This document shows positions 5,103-13,135 of a DNA stretch of 17,307 nt, piece by piece; position 1 is the stretch's first letter; each line of letters opens with the position of its first letter. The position numbers and the translations under genes are program-made. Origin of the DNA: an uncultured Collinsella sp. (GTDB lineage Bacteria > Actinomycetota > Coriobacteriia > Coriobacteriales > Coriobacteriaceae); assembly GCA_900544645.1 (NCBI GenBank), contig UQWG01000041.1:1-17307 (forward strand), written 5' to 3'. The notes under the pieces are model-generated. The model did no database searches and was not told the origin of the DNA. It was given only the letters and a program-made list of their open reading frames with translations.

Positions 5103-6917
5103 GGCGTAGGTGAAGGTTGTGACGTCGAACATGCCCTCGGGGCGGATGCGGAGCGTCGGGATGACCGGCAGGGGCAGGAAGATAATGCCCATGATGGGGT
5201 CGAGCGGCGGCTCAATACCCATGGCGCGCGCCTTGACCATAAAGTCGTCGTGCTGCGCGGCAACGTCCTCGGCCGTACCCTCGCTCATAAGGCCACCGAG
5301 CGCCAGCGGAATGCGTGCCACGACCTCGCCGTTGCGCACCAGCACGTGGCCGCCCTGGCCCACGGCCTCAACGGCAGCCATCATATCCGCCGCATTGTCG
5401 CCCACCACGCACACGTTGTGCGAGTCGTGGCCGATCGTGGAGGCAATGGCGCCGCCCGTGATGGTAAAGCCGCGCACCCAACCACGGCCGATATGCTTGC
5501 CGACCAAGCCCAGACCCGCGGGGCCGTCGCCGTCGGCGCCCTCGGCCTGCAGCGACACGCCACGGCCATGGCGCTCAATCAGCATAATGCGGCGCAAGTC
5601 CTCGGCACTCTCGGGGCGAGCCATACCCGTGATGGCCTTGCCCGGCACCACGTCGATCACGGCCTCGCCCGGCTTAAAGGCATAGTCGAACACGTCGAGC
5701 GATAGCTTCGGCAGTTTAACGGAAGCGCGCAGCTCATCGGCAAGGGCCGCAACCTCGGCCATCTCGGGTGCAATCTCGCCCACAAAGGTGCCGTCCTGCG
5801 CCACCAGAGCACCGGCGGCATATACGCGATGCGGAGCCGTGGCAAACGTCAGGTCATTGAGTACCAGCAGGTCGGCACGCTTGCCCGGGGCAATCGCACC
5901 GCGCAGCTCGTGCGGGTCGCGGCAGCCGTGATCCAGGCCAAACGCCTCGGCCGTGGAGAGGGACGCCATGGAGATAGCGACCACGGGGTCGATACCGGCC
6001 TCAATCGCCACGCGGCAGGCATTGTCGATCATGCCGGTCGCAAGCGCATCGGAAGGGGCACGGTCGTCAGTCGCAAAGCAGCAGCGGCGGGCGCGCGCGG
6101 GATTCTCCAGCAGCATCGGCGACAGGTTGGCCAGATCATGGCTGCACGTACCTTCGCGCAGCATCACGTACATGCCGCGAGACAGCTTGTCGAGCGCCTC
6201 CTCGGGAATCGTCGACTCGTGGTCGGCGATAATGCCTGCCGCAGCATAGGCGTTGAGGTCCTTGCCGGCAACGAGCGGGGCATGACCGTCGACCTGTTTG
6301 GACGGCGTCTGGTTGGCAGCGTCGATGCGAGCACAGGTCTCGGGATCGGCCATAAAGACGCCCGGCAGGTTCATCATTTCGCCCAGACCAAAGACATCAC
6401 CCGGATATTCGGCAAAAAACGCCTGCATATCGGCAGCGGTGATGACGGCACCGGCCTGCTCGTCGGGCAGTGCGGGCACGCACGAGGGCATCATGTACTT
6501 GATGGAAATAGGAGCGCGACGACCGTCCTCGATCATAAAGCGCAGGCCGTCGAGCCCCGCCACGTTGGCAATTTCGTGGCTGTCGGCAATGGCAGTAGTG
6601 GTACCGCGCGTCGCCGCCATGCGCGCATACTCGGCAGGGCGGATGTTCGAAGACTCGATATGCAAGTGTCCGTCAATAAAACCGGGGGCAAGATAGCGGC
6701 CCTGGCAATCGATGACCTCGGTAGCCTCATACGTACCGGCGGCATCGTCGCGACCATCGTAGAGCACACCGACGATCACACCGTCCTTGACGGCAACGCT
6801 ACCGGGCGCCACACGCTGGCCATACACGTCGACGATCTGCGCATTGGTAAACAGCGTGTCGACGGGCACGCGGCCCTCGGCAGCGTCGATCACAGTCCTC
6901 ATGACCTCAACGGACAT
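5097..6917 (-). CDS. ade: adenine deaminase
   Basis: The 606-residue amidohydrolase-superfamily enzyme deaminates adenine to hypoxanthine for purine salvage. The sequence shows PGFIDGHLHIESS (metal ligands His84 and His86), IADSHEIANV (His114), GLGEMMNLPG (Glu180), DGHAP (His212), ADHEST (His233) and CFATDDRAP (Asp284/Asp285). This is the pattern of bacterial ade-type enzymes, as opposed to the adenosine-deaminase-like family. The C-terminal third holds GHDSHNVCVVG and LGGLMS, also typical. The start at 6917 (MSVEVMRTV) is preceded by AAAGGAG at 5 bases. The open frame extends upstream to 7184, but that extension crosses the leader hairpin and repeats and lacks family similarity. The stop codon lies inside a GGGGACG repeat. 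The leader has an intrinsic-terminator-like hairpin that may control expression. Confidence 0.95.
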   Translation of the reverse strand: MSVEVMRTVIDAAEGRVPVDTLFTNAQIVDVYGQRVAPGSVAVKDGVIVGVLYDGRDDAAGTYEATEVIDCQGRYLAPGFIDGHLHIESSNIRPAEYARMAATRGTTTAIADSHEIANVAGLDGLRFMIEDGRRAPISIKYMMPSCVPALPDEQAGAVITAADMQAFFAEYPGDVFGLGEMMNLPGVFMADPETCARIDAANQTPSKQVDGHAPLVAGKDLNAYAAAGIIADHESTIPEEALDKLSRGMYVMLREGTCSHDLANLSPMLLENPARARRCCFATDDRAPSDALATGMIDNACRVAIEAGIDPVVAISMASLSTAEAFGLDHGCRDPHELRGAIAPGKRADLLVLNDLTFATAPHRVYAAGALVAQDGTFVGEIAPEMAEVAALADELRASVKLPKLSLDVFDYAFKPGEAVIDVVPGKAITGMARPESAEDLRRIMLIERHGRGVSLQAEGADGDGPAGLGLVGKHIGRGWVRGFTITGGAIASTIGHDSHNVCVVGDNAADMMAAVEAVGQGGHVLVRNGEVVARIPLALGGLMSEGTAEDVAAQHDDFMVKARAMGIEPPLDPIMGIIFLPLPVIPTLRIRPEGMFDVTTFTYAD

Positions 6918-6937
6918 ACATACTCCTTTAACCGTAG

Positions 6938-6973
6938 AAAAAAGCTGCGGAGCGGACGAGCCTTCACCGCAGC
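6938..6973 (-). promoter_or_regulatory. terminator-like hairpin in the ade leader (possible attenuator)
   Basis: On the minus strand GCTGCGG (6973-6967) pairs with CCGCAGC (6950-6944) across a 16-base loop and is followed by six T (6943-6938). It lies between a candidate promoter and the ade ribosome binding site, so it could terminate ade transcription early. I do not recognise a purine riboswitch fold here. Confidence 0.55.
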
Positions 6974-6985
6974 AAGCCAATAGCC

Positions 6986-7013
6986 ATTGTATGCCCAAAC
7001 GATGGGTCAACAA
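6986..7013 (-). promoter_or_regulatory. candidate promoter of ade
   Basis: On the minus strand TTGTTG (7008-7013) and TACAAT (6986-6991) are 16 bases apart. The spacer contains CCCATCGTTTGGG, a small inverted repeat that could be an operator. Initiation near 6979 would start only about 6 bases before the leader hairpin. Confidence 0.45.
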
Positions 7014-7043
7014 TACGCCTCTCCGCTTAACGGCACACGCCGC

Positions 7044-7077
7044 TTGGCGCAATGGGGGCAGGTTACTTTGCACCAAT
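7044..7077. repeat. 34-bp intergenic repeat, copy 2
   Basis: It opens TTGGCGCAA and closes TTTGCACCAAT around TGGGGGCAGGTTAC. It differs from 432-465 at three positions, one of them in the left arm. It is directly followed by a GGGGACG modular element. Confidence 0.75.
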
Positions 7078-7081
7078 GACA

Positions 7082-7130
7082 AGGAGTGTCCCAAAGTGCC
7101 GGCACAAAAGGAACGTCCCCAAGTGCCAAC
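7082..7130 (-). repeat. GGGGACG modular repeat, element C (GTGCCGGCAC type)
   Basis: On the minus strand it reads GTTGGCACTT, GGGGACGTTCCTTTT, the perfect 10-bp palindrome GTGCCGGCAC (7096-7105), then TTTGGGACACTCCTT. Same module order as elements A and B with a third palindrome. Confidence 0.8.
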
Positions 7131-7164
7131 CACGGAAGCGCCGATGTTTTGGCAACGACAGCGA

Positions 7165-7263
7165 GCGGGCCGCATTTGAGACAAGGTGACGTGAAACGAA
7201 AGGGCGCTGACCTTCTGGTCGCGCCCTTGAAGTTGAACGTCAGATTGTCCAAATGCGGCCCGC
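7165..7263. repeat. 99-bp nested imperfect palindrome downstream of tyrS
   Basis: The outer arms (7165-7184 and 7245-7263) pair over 19 bp with one bulge, starting GCGGGCCGCATTTG. The middle arms TGACGT/ACGTCA (7187-7192 and 7237-7242) and the inner arms AAGGGCGC-GACC/GGTC-GCGCCCTT (7200-7212 and 7217-7228) close on a TTCT loop. Together that is about 37 base pairs. Confidence 0.8.
7196..7228 (-). terminator. probable tyrS terminator (inner stem of the 99-bp palindrome)
   Basis: On the minus strand AAGGGCGCGACC, AGAA and GGTCAGCGCCCTT form a 12-bp stem with one bulged A, followed by TCGTTT. It is 75 bases past the tyrS stop. The T-tract is weak, so termination may be partial. Confidence 0.55.
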
Positions 7264-7302
7264 GCAGCGTCGGCCGGTCCGCCGTTCGGTAGAACGACGG
7301 AA

Positions 7303-8514
7303 CTAAATCAACTTGAAACCCTTGCGCTTGCCTACGGAGAGGGTGTCGCCCAGCTTGAGGGCGCTGGGATCGATGTTATAGCTCTTGGGAGCCACAGCCT
7401 TGCCGTTGATCTTGACACCGCCGCCGTCGATATCGCGACGAGCCTGGCCGGCGCTCGCCGAAAGACCCAAGTCCTTGAGCAGGCCGGCGAGGTAGATCTG
7501 GCCCTCGTCGTTAACAGTCAGCTCAACGTGCTTCTCGGGGAAGTCGGCGAGCTGGCCCTCCTTGAACACGCGGTCGAACTCGGCCTGAGCCTCGTCGCCG
7601 GCACCGGCGCCGTGGTAGGTGTCACACAGGTCACGGCCCAGAGCGCGCTTGAGCTCGTAGGGGTCGGCAGAACCATCGGCCAGGGCGGCATCGATCTTGT
7701 CGACCTCTGCCGGGGTGAGCGAGCTGGCCAGACGATAGTACTTGCCGATCATCTCGTCGGGGATGGACATGGTCTTGCCGAACATGTCCTTGGGCGCGTC
7801 GGTCAGGCCGATGTAGTTGCCGTAGGACTTGGACATCTTGCGCACGCCATCGGTACCCTCGAGCAGCGGCATGGTAAGCGCGATCTGCGGCTCCATGCCC
7901 ATCTTCTCCATGAGCTCACGGCCAGCGAGCAGGTTGAAGAGCTGATCGGTGCCGCCCATCTCGACGTCGGCCTTGATCTGCACGGAGTCGAAAGCCTGCA
8001 TCACGGGATACAGGAACTCATGCAGGGCGATCGGCGTCTGAGACTGGTAGCGCTTGGTAAAGTCGTCGCGCTCAAGGATGCGGGCGACGGTGAACTTGGA
8101 GCACACCTGCAGCAGGCCGGCCAGGTCCATCGACAAGATCCAGTCACCGTTGTGCACAATGGTGGTCTTCTCGGGATCCAGGATCTTCATGGCCTGGCTC
8201 ACGTAGGTCTCGGCGTTGGCCTCGATCTGCTCCTGCGAAAGCTGCGGACGCGTGGAATTCTTGCCCGAAGGGTCGCCGATCAGTGCGGTGCCGTTGCCGA
8301 TGATAAGGGTGACGTTGTGGCCCAGGTCCTGGAACTGGCGCATCTTGCGCAGCGGCACGGCATGGCCCAGGTGCAGGTCGGGGCTAGTGGGGTCGACGCC
8401 GAGCTTGATGTTGAGGGGCTCGCCCTTCTCAAGCTTCTTGCGAAGGTCGGCCTCGGGGACGATCTGCGCTGCGCCCGAGGTGATGATACGCATTTGCTCG
8501 TCAACAGACAGCAT
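7303..8514 (-). CDS. tyrS: tyrosyl-tRNA synthetase
   Basis: The 403-residue class I synthetase attaches tyrosine to tRNA-Tyr. The catalytic signatures are HLGH (residues 48-51, the HIGH motif) and KMSKS (226-230). GVDPTSPDLHLGH, IGDPSGKNSTRP and MGGTDQLFNL are typical of this synthetase. An S4-like RNA-binding domain occupies roughly the last 75 residues (LLKDLGLSASAGQARRDIDG). The start at 8514 (MLSVDEQMRI) follows AAAGGAGGA at 7 bases. The open frame continues to 8610, but that extension crosses the leader hairpin and is rejected. The gene is 96 bases downstream of the U32-family gene in the same direction and may be co-transcribed. A leader hairpin (8536-8562) precedes the ribosome binding site. 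No T-box was found. Confidence 0.96.
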   Translation of the reverse strand: MLSVDEQMRIITSGAAQIVPEADLRKKLEKGEPLNIKLGVDPTSPDLHLGHAVPLRKMRQFQDLGHNVTLIIGNGTALIGDPSGKNSTRPQLSQEQIEANAETYVSQAMKILDPEKTTIVHNGDWILSMDLAGLLQVCSKFTVARILERDDFTKRYQSQTPIALHEFLYPVMQAFDSVQIKADVEMGGTDQLFNLLAGRELMEKMGMEPQIALTMPLLEGTDGVRKMSKSYGNYIGLTDAPKDMFGKTMSIPDEMIGKYYRLASSLTPAEVDKIDAALADGSADPYELKRALGRDLCDTYHGAGAGDEAQAEFDRVFKEGQLADFPEKHVELTVNDEGQIYLAGLLKDLGLSASAGQARRDIDGGGVKINGKAVAPKSYNIDPSALKLGDTLSVGKRKGFKLI

Positions 8515-8535
8515 TGGGTATCCTCCTTTTGCTAT

Positions 8536-8562
8536 AGCACCCTCGCCGAAAACGGCGGTGCT
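8536..8562 (-). promoter_or_regulatory. leader hairpin before tyrS
   Basis: On the minus strand AGCACC-GCCG pairs with CGGC-GAG-GGTGCT (3-base bulge) around TTTT. It ends about 9 bases before AAAGGAGGA. No T-run follows, so it is not a terminator. It may stabilise or tune the tyrS mRNA. Confidence 0.4.
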
Positions 8563-8610
8563 GGAAGTCCATAAACTCTCATATGATAACAAACTGACGC
8601 GACGCGGCAC

Positions 8611-10581
8611 CTACGACAGGAAAATCCTCGTCCTGCCGCACGCGTCAACGGCGACCGGCAGACGCGTACCGTCATGTTCAACTAAATAGCGCGTTTGCTG
8701 ACGACGAGAGCAGTCACGACAATGGACCTGCCCCGTCACATCGGTGGCGCAGACGCCCTCGGCGGTCAGCAGGCAGTGCTCGCACACCATAAGCTCGGGA
8801 CGGTCGGCGTCGACCGGACCCAAGACGCCGGGTTCAGCAGCCAGTTCGGCAATACGCTCCGCATCATTGCCGAGCAACTCGGCCGGCAAGTACACCCGCC
8901 CCGCACCGAGTCCGCGCAGCCAGGCAAGCGTGGCCCGATTCGCGCAGAACACCGGCGCCGCCACGTCAAACGTCACACCCAGCTCGCGAGCGATCACCAC
9001 CTGTCCCAGGTTGCGGCAGACGACGCGCCCGGCACGCTGCATCAGTGAGCGGGTCCGCTCGACGTCGCCCCCGCGACAGACCTCATCGAGCACCACGGTC
9101 GCATCGGACAGGTCGAGCTCGTCACACGGGTCGGCATCCATCAGCTCCCAGGCAAAGAACATACGAGCCAAAGCCCCCTGCTCCGCCGACTCCGCCAGTC
9201 CCGCCGCCGGCACATCGCCAGCGACAACGGAGCCCTCAAACGGCAGCACTTCAACGGCGCGAGCAGCAGGCACGACCGCATCGGCCTCGGCATGCATGCG
9301 CTCCAGGGCCGTCGCCGTCTGCTCCAACACACTGGCGCTGCGAATCAGGTACACCTCGCAGCCCGTGTCCACCTTACGCTTGCAATGCACGACGACGCGC
9401 TTCCCCGCTGCGGCATCCACCGGGCAGGGCACCTGCGGCCAGCGCTTGGGCACATCGGGACGCGCGTCGACACCCGGATAGAACCGAATCTCGAGCGTGT
9501 CACCCGCCGCCACGGCGGCGTCGAGCTCAACGGTCACCTCTTCGTGGCCCACAGCGACCAAGCGCCCCACGCGCACGCCCTGGTTAATTGCGCGCTCAAA
9601 GCTCATCAGCTCGGCACCCGAACGCCCTCGCAGGTACGCATCGGTAAACCCACGGTTAAACGACCTTCCCAGCTCGCGCTCAAGCTCTTCCACGGCACCG
9701 GGGCCCCACGCGCCGTCGCACAGCATATCGAGTGCCCGGCGCCACACCCGCACCACGTTGAATACGTAATCGGGGTTCTTCATGCGCCCCTCGATCTTGA
9801 GCGACGCCACGCCGGCATCTACAAGCTCGGGCAGATGCGCAATACCCAGATAGTCGCGCGGGCACAGCAGGCGATCTCCCTCGACAGCAACAACACTCTG
9901 CCCCGCCTCGTCCACTAGGCCGTACGCCAGACGGCACGGCTGTGTGCAGTCGCCGCGCATCGCCGAGCGCCCACGCCGCAGGGCCGAGAACTCGCACGCC
10001 CCCGAATAGCCGATGCAAATCGCACCGTGGCAGAATACCTCGATGGGCACGCCCGTGGCACATAGCGTCGCAATCTCGTCGACCGTCAGCTCGCGCGCCG
10101 TCGTCACGCGCTCGACCCCCAGCTCATCGGCGGCAAGCCGCACGGCACCCTCGCTATGAACGCCCGCCTGCGTAGACAGGTGAATCTCGACCCCGGGAAT
10201 CGCCGCGCGCAGCGCGCAGGCCAACCCGGCATCGGCGACAATCAGAGCATCGGCGCCCAGCTCCAGTGCATGAGCTCCCAACGCCACCGCGTCGGACAAC
10301 TCATCGTCAAACACGAACACGTTGAGCGTTACGTACACACGCACGCCATGGGCATGCGCCACGGCGCAGCCGCGCGCAAACTCGTTATCCGTAAAGCCAT
10401 GGGCGCTCACACGGGCGTTAAAGCCGCCCAACCCCGCATAGATGGCATCGGCACCCGCGGCGATGGCCGCAAGCATCTGGTCGAGCCCGCCCGCCGGCGC
10501 CAGCAACTCGGGCAGCGCCGCACCAGCAGCATCCAATCCAGTCTCGTATTGTCCGCTCGGCCCCATCGTCCGAATCGCCAT
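8611..10581 (-). CDS. U32-family peptidase-like protein (RlhA/TrhP relative)
   Basis: The 656-residue protein opens PELLAPAGGLDQMLAAI with AGADAIYAG, the U32 signature. It continues with LSTQAGVHSEGA and the cysteine-rich block CHGAICIGYSGAC...GDCTQPCR (Cys184, 189, 196, 212, 216). The family includes RlhA and TrhP, which hydroxylate 23S rRNA and tRNA uridine, so despite the peptidase name an RNA-modification role is plausible; which one cannot be decided here. The second half carries a divergent repeat of the U32 fold, and a Cys cluster near the C-terminus (CEHC...CRDC) may bind a metal or Fe-S centre. The start at 10581 (MAIRTMGPSG) follows AAGGAG at 7 bases; an upstream in-frame ATG at 10608 lacks a site. 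It is divergent from the PBP gene and upstream of tyrS. Confidence 0.88.
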   Translation of the reverse strand: MAIRTMGPSGQYETGLDAAGAALPELLAPAGGLDQMLAAIAAGADAIYAGLGGFNARVSAHGFTDNEFARGCAVAHAHGVRVYVTLNVFVFDDELSDAVALGAHALELGADALIVADAGLACALRAAIPGVEIHLSTQAGVHSEGAVRLAADELGVERVTTARELTVDEIATLCATGVPIEVFCHGAICIGYSGACEFSALRRGRSAMRGDCTQPCRLAYGLVDEAGQSVVAVEGDRLLCPRDYLGIAHLPELVDAGVASLKIEGRMKNPDYVFNVVRVWRRALDMLCDGAWGPGAVEELERELGRSFNRGFTDAYLRGRSGAELMSFERAINQGVRVGRLVAVGHEEVTVELDAAVAAGDTLEIRFYPGVDARPDVPKRWPQVPCPVDAAAGKRVVVHCKRKVDTGCEVYLIRSASVLEQTATALERMHAEADAVVPAARAVEVLPFEGSVVAGDVPAAGLAESAEQGALARMFFAWELMDADPCDELDLSDATVVLDEVCRGGDVERTRSLMQRAGRVVCRNLGQVVIARELGVTFDVAAPVFCANRATLAWLRGLGAGRVYLPAELLGNDAERIAELAAEPGVLGPVDADRPELMVCEHCLLTAEGVCATDVTGQVHCRDCSRRQQTRYLVEHDGTRLPVAVDACGRTRIFLS

Positions 10582-10743
10582 CGACAAACTCCTTACCAAG
10601 GTATGCATTCACTCTGAAAAATGCCGTCTTCCAGCATACACGAGGCCTCGCGCGCCCCGTTTGGTTTATCGTGTAATAACTTATGTCCATCCTGCCCCGA
10701 CGGCACATCCACCGTCCGGCACGACATACCTGGAGGTCAATAT

Positions 10744-12942
10744 ATGGGTCCTCGCCAACGACAGGGACGCAGCCGTTCAAAGACGCATGCTCTGCCCATA
10801 ATCCTGCTCTCGTTTTTGGGCTTTTTGCTTATCGCGGGCGTGGCATTTGGCATCGGCATGGTCGGCAACGTCAACCGCTGGCTGTCCGATCTGCCCGACT
10901 ACACCGACGCTAACGCGTATCTGGTGAGCGAGCCCACCGAGATCGTCGACTGCAACGGCAACAAGATCGCGAGCTTCTACACGCAAAACCGCAAGTCCAT
11001 CACCAAGGACGAGGTCTCCCCCTACGTGCTGCAGGGCACCGTTGACGTCGAGGACGAGCGCTTCTACGAGCACGGCGGTATCGACCTGTGGGGTATCGCG
11101 CGTGCTGCGGTGGCAACCCTCGGCGGCGGACACGAAGGCGCCTCGACTATCACCCAGCAGCTGGTGCGCAACACCATCCTGCAGGAGGAGCAGTTCGACT
11201 CGACCATCGAGCGTAAGGTGCGCGAGGCCTACATCGCCGTCAAGATGGAGGACATGTACTCCAAAGACGAGATCCTCATGATGTACCTCAACACCATCTA
11301 TTACGGCCACGGCGCCTACGGTATCGAGGCCGCCGCCGAGACCTACCTATCCAAGAGCGCCGCCGACCTCACCCTGAGCGAAGCCGCGCTGCTCATCGGC
11401 CTTCCCAACTCGCCTTCGCAGTACGACCCCACGGTCAATCCCGACCTGGCACTGTCTCGCCGCAACAAGGTCCTCGACAACATGCTGCGCCTGGGCCACA
11501 TCACCCAGGAGGAGCACGATGCCGCACAGGCCGAGCCCATCATCCTCAACGTGACCGAGATTTCGGGCAGCGGCGTCGACGTATACTCGCAGCCCTACTT
11601 TGTCGCCTATGTTAAGCAGCTGCTGGAGCAGGAGTTCTCGACCGACGTGCTCTTTAAGGGCGGCCTGACCGTCAAGACCACCATCGACCCCACGATGCAG
11701 CAGGTGGCAGAGAATGCCGTCCGCGAGCAGCTCGACACGCTCTCACTCGACGGCCTGGACATGGGCATGGTCGTCGTCGACCCCAAGACCGGCTACATCA
11801 AGTGCATGGTGGGCGGCTACGACTACAACGCCGACGAGAACCACGTAAACCATGCCACGGCCAAGCGTCCCGTCGGCTCCACCTTCAAGGCCTTTACACT
11901 GGCAACTGCCATCCAAAACGGCATGAACCCCAACGTCACCCTCAACTGCAACTCGCCGCTCAAGGCCAAGGGCACCACGACCGAGGTCCAAAACTACGCC
12001 AACCATAGCTATGGCAACATCACGCTTAAGCAGGCGACGGCATACTCCTCCAACACCGGCTACATCCAGGTGGCGGAAGCCGTCGGCAACAGCAAGATCA
12101 TCTCGCTCGTCAAAAAGCTCGGCATCGATCCCGCCAAGGACAACATCGAGGACGTTCCCGTCATGACGCTCGGCACCGGCTCGATCTCGCCGCTCGAGAT
12201 GGCCGCCGCCTACGCGACGTTTGCCAACGGCGGCTACTATCGCCAGCCGATCGCCATCACCGAGATTGACTCTCGTACCGGTTCGGTGCTGTACCAGCAC
12301 ACCGACAATCCCTCACAGGTGCTTACCGAGGGCGAGGCCGCCGCGGTCACCGATGTTCTGTCCGGCGTCATGCAGGGCGGCGGTACGGGTGCTGCCGGTG
12401 CCCTGAGCGTCAACCAGCCCTATGCCGGCAAGACGGGCACCACCGACAACACCACCAACCTGTGGTTCTGCGGCTATACCCCGCAGCTGGCGTGCGCCCT
12501 GTGGACCGGCTATTCCGCGGGCGAGATCCCCATCCAAAAATACGGCACAGACCTGCTGGGCGACAGCACCAACCTGCCTGTCTTTAAGCGGTTTATGAAC
12601 ACCGTTCTGACCGGTACCGAGCGCGAGGAGTTTGCGACCGGAACGGCGCCCACCTACAAGAACAATAGCGTCTGGAAGTTCTACGGCACCAACAACACCA
12701 AGAAGACGGAGAACGACGACAAGGACAAGAACGAGGACGAGGACGAGGACGAAGAGGAAACCACCACAACGACTACCACGACGACCACCGAGACCACGGG
12801 CGGCGACACCACCGGCGGCACCGGTACGACCGGTGGCTCGACGGGCGGCTCCACTGGTGGTTCGACCGGCGGCGATGGCGGCACGCCTACGCCCACGCCC
12901 ACTCCCGACCCCTCGCCCACGCCTGACGATACGGTCGGCTAG
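10744..12942 (+). CDS. class A penicillin-binding protein (glycosyltransferase/transpeptidase) with low-complexity tail
   Basis: The 732-residue protein polymerises and cross-links peptidoglycan outside the membrane. A basic N-terminus precedes one membrane segment (about 17-41, LPIILLSFLGFLLIAGVAFG). The GT51 domain shows VEDERFYEHGG (catalytic Glu103), GASTITQQLVRN, KVREAYIAVKME and YLNTIYYGHGAYGIEAAA. The transpeptidase domain shows STFK (nucleophile Ser379, Lys382), SSN (435-437) and KTGT (563-566). Residues 655-732 form an acidic, then Thr10, then Gly/Ser/Thr, then Pro/Thr tail. The start at 10744 is preceded by GGAGG at 8 bases; the open frame reaches back to 10621 but that part lacks a site. 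The divergent neighbour is the U32-family gene. A strong terminator follows. Confidence 0.95.
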   Translation: MGPRQRQGRSRSKTHALPIILLSFLGFLLIAGVAFGIGMVGNVNRWLSDLPDYTDANAYLVSEPTEIVDCNGNKIASFYTQNRKSITKDEVSPYVLQGTVDVEDERFYEHGGIDLWGIARAAVATLGGGHEGASTITQQLVRNTILQEEQFDSTIERKVREAYIAVKMEDMYSKDEILMMYLNTIYYGHGAYGIEAAAETYLSKSAADLTLSEAALLIGLPNSPSQYDPTVNPDLALSRRNKVLDNMLRLGHITQEEHDAAQAEPIILNVTEISGSGVDVYSQPYFVAYVKQLLEQEFSTDVLFKGGLTVKTTIDPTMQQVAENAVREQLDTLSLDGLDMGMVVVDPKTGYIKCMVGGYDYNADENHVNHATAKRPVGSTFKAFTLATAIQNGMNPNVTLNCNSPLKAKGTTTEVQNYANHSYGNITLKQATAYSSNTGYIQVAEAVGNSKIISLVKKLGIDPAKDNIEDVPVMTLGTGSISPLEMAAAYATFANGGYYRQPIAITEIDSRTGSVLYQHTDNPSQVLTEGEAAAVTDVLSGVMQGGGTGAAGALSVNQPYAGKTGTTDNTTNLWFCGYTPQLACALWTGYSAGEIPIQKYGTDLLGDSTNLPVFKRFMNTVLTGTEREEFATGTAPTYKNNSVWKFYGTNNTKKTENDDKDKNEDEDEDEEETTTTTTTTTTETTGGDTTGGTGTTGGSTGGSTGGSTGGDGGTPTPTPTPDPSPTPDDTVG

Positions 12943-12964
12943 AAATCATCCGGCCATAAGCAAC

Positions 12965-13006
12965 AAGGCCCCCGAGCAGCTTATTTGAACTGCTCGGGGG
13001 CCTTTT
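12965..13006 (+). terminator. Rho-independent terminator of the PBP gene
   Basis: AAGGCCCCCGAGCAG (12965-12979) pairs with CTGCTCGGGGGCCTT (12990-13004) followed by TTTT. A 15-bp perfect stem, 22 bases past the stop. Confidence 0.95.
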
Positions 13007-13047
13007 AGTTTGAAGCGGCCTGGTGGGCGGTCTTTATACCGGCAAAC

Positions 13048-13087
13048 AAAAAAGGGGGGGGTACCAACCAACGTCGATACCCCTTTA
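13048..13087 (-). terminator. Rho-independent terminator of argR
   Basis: On the minus strand AAAGGGGTA (13087-13079) pairs with the TACCCC start of an eight-C run, followed by TTTTTTG. The extra C residues allow slipped pairings. It lies about 48 bases past the argR stop. Confidence 0.75.
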
Positions 13088-13135
13088 CAAGCCACGATGT
13101 CAGCGCACACAGTGCAGAGCGCACGACCCGCACGC

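Larger units (their letters stand above)
6918..7302. other. 385-bp repeat-rich spacer between ade and tyrS
   Basis: From the ade side it holds the ribosome binding site and attenuator-like hairpin, the candidate promoter, a 34-bp repeat (7044-7077), a GGGGACG modular element (7082-7130), a 99-bp imperfect palindrome (7165-7263), and a small CCGCCGTTC/GAACGACGG hairpin just past the tyrS stop. There is no credible protein-coding frame and no tRNA. Confidence 0.7.

Noticed and set aside
5829..6983. 384-codon plus-strand open frame antisense to ade
   Set aside because: Overlaps a clearly real adenine deaminase; composition is typical of reverse-strand reading.
6918..7043. purine riboswitch controlling ade
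   Set aside because: The conserved loop sequences and three-way junction are absent, and the leader before the terminator is too short.
8515..8610. T-box riboswitch before tyrS
   Set aside because: There is a hairpin and a GAGGGTGCT stretch, but no full T-box sequence, specifier stem or terminator, and the leader is under 100 bases.
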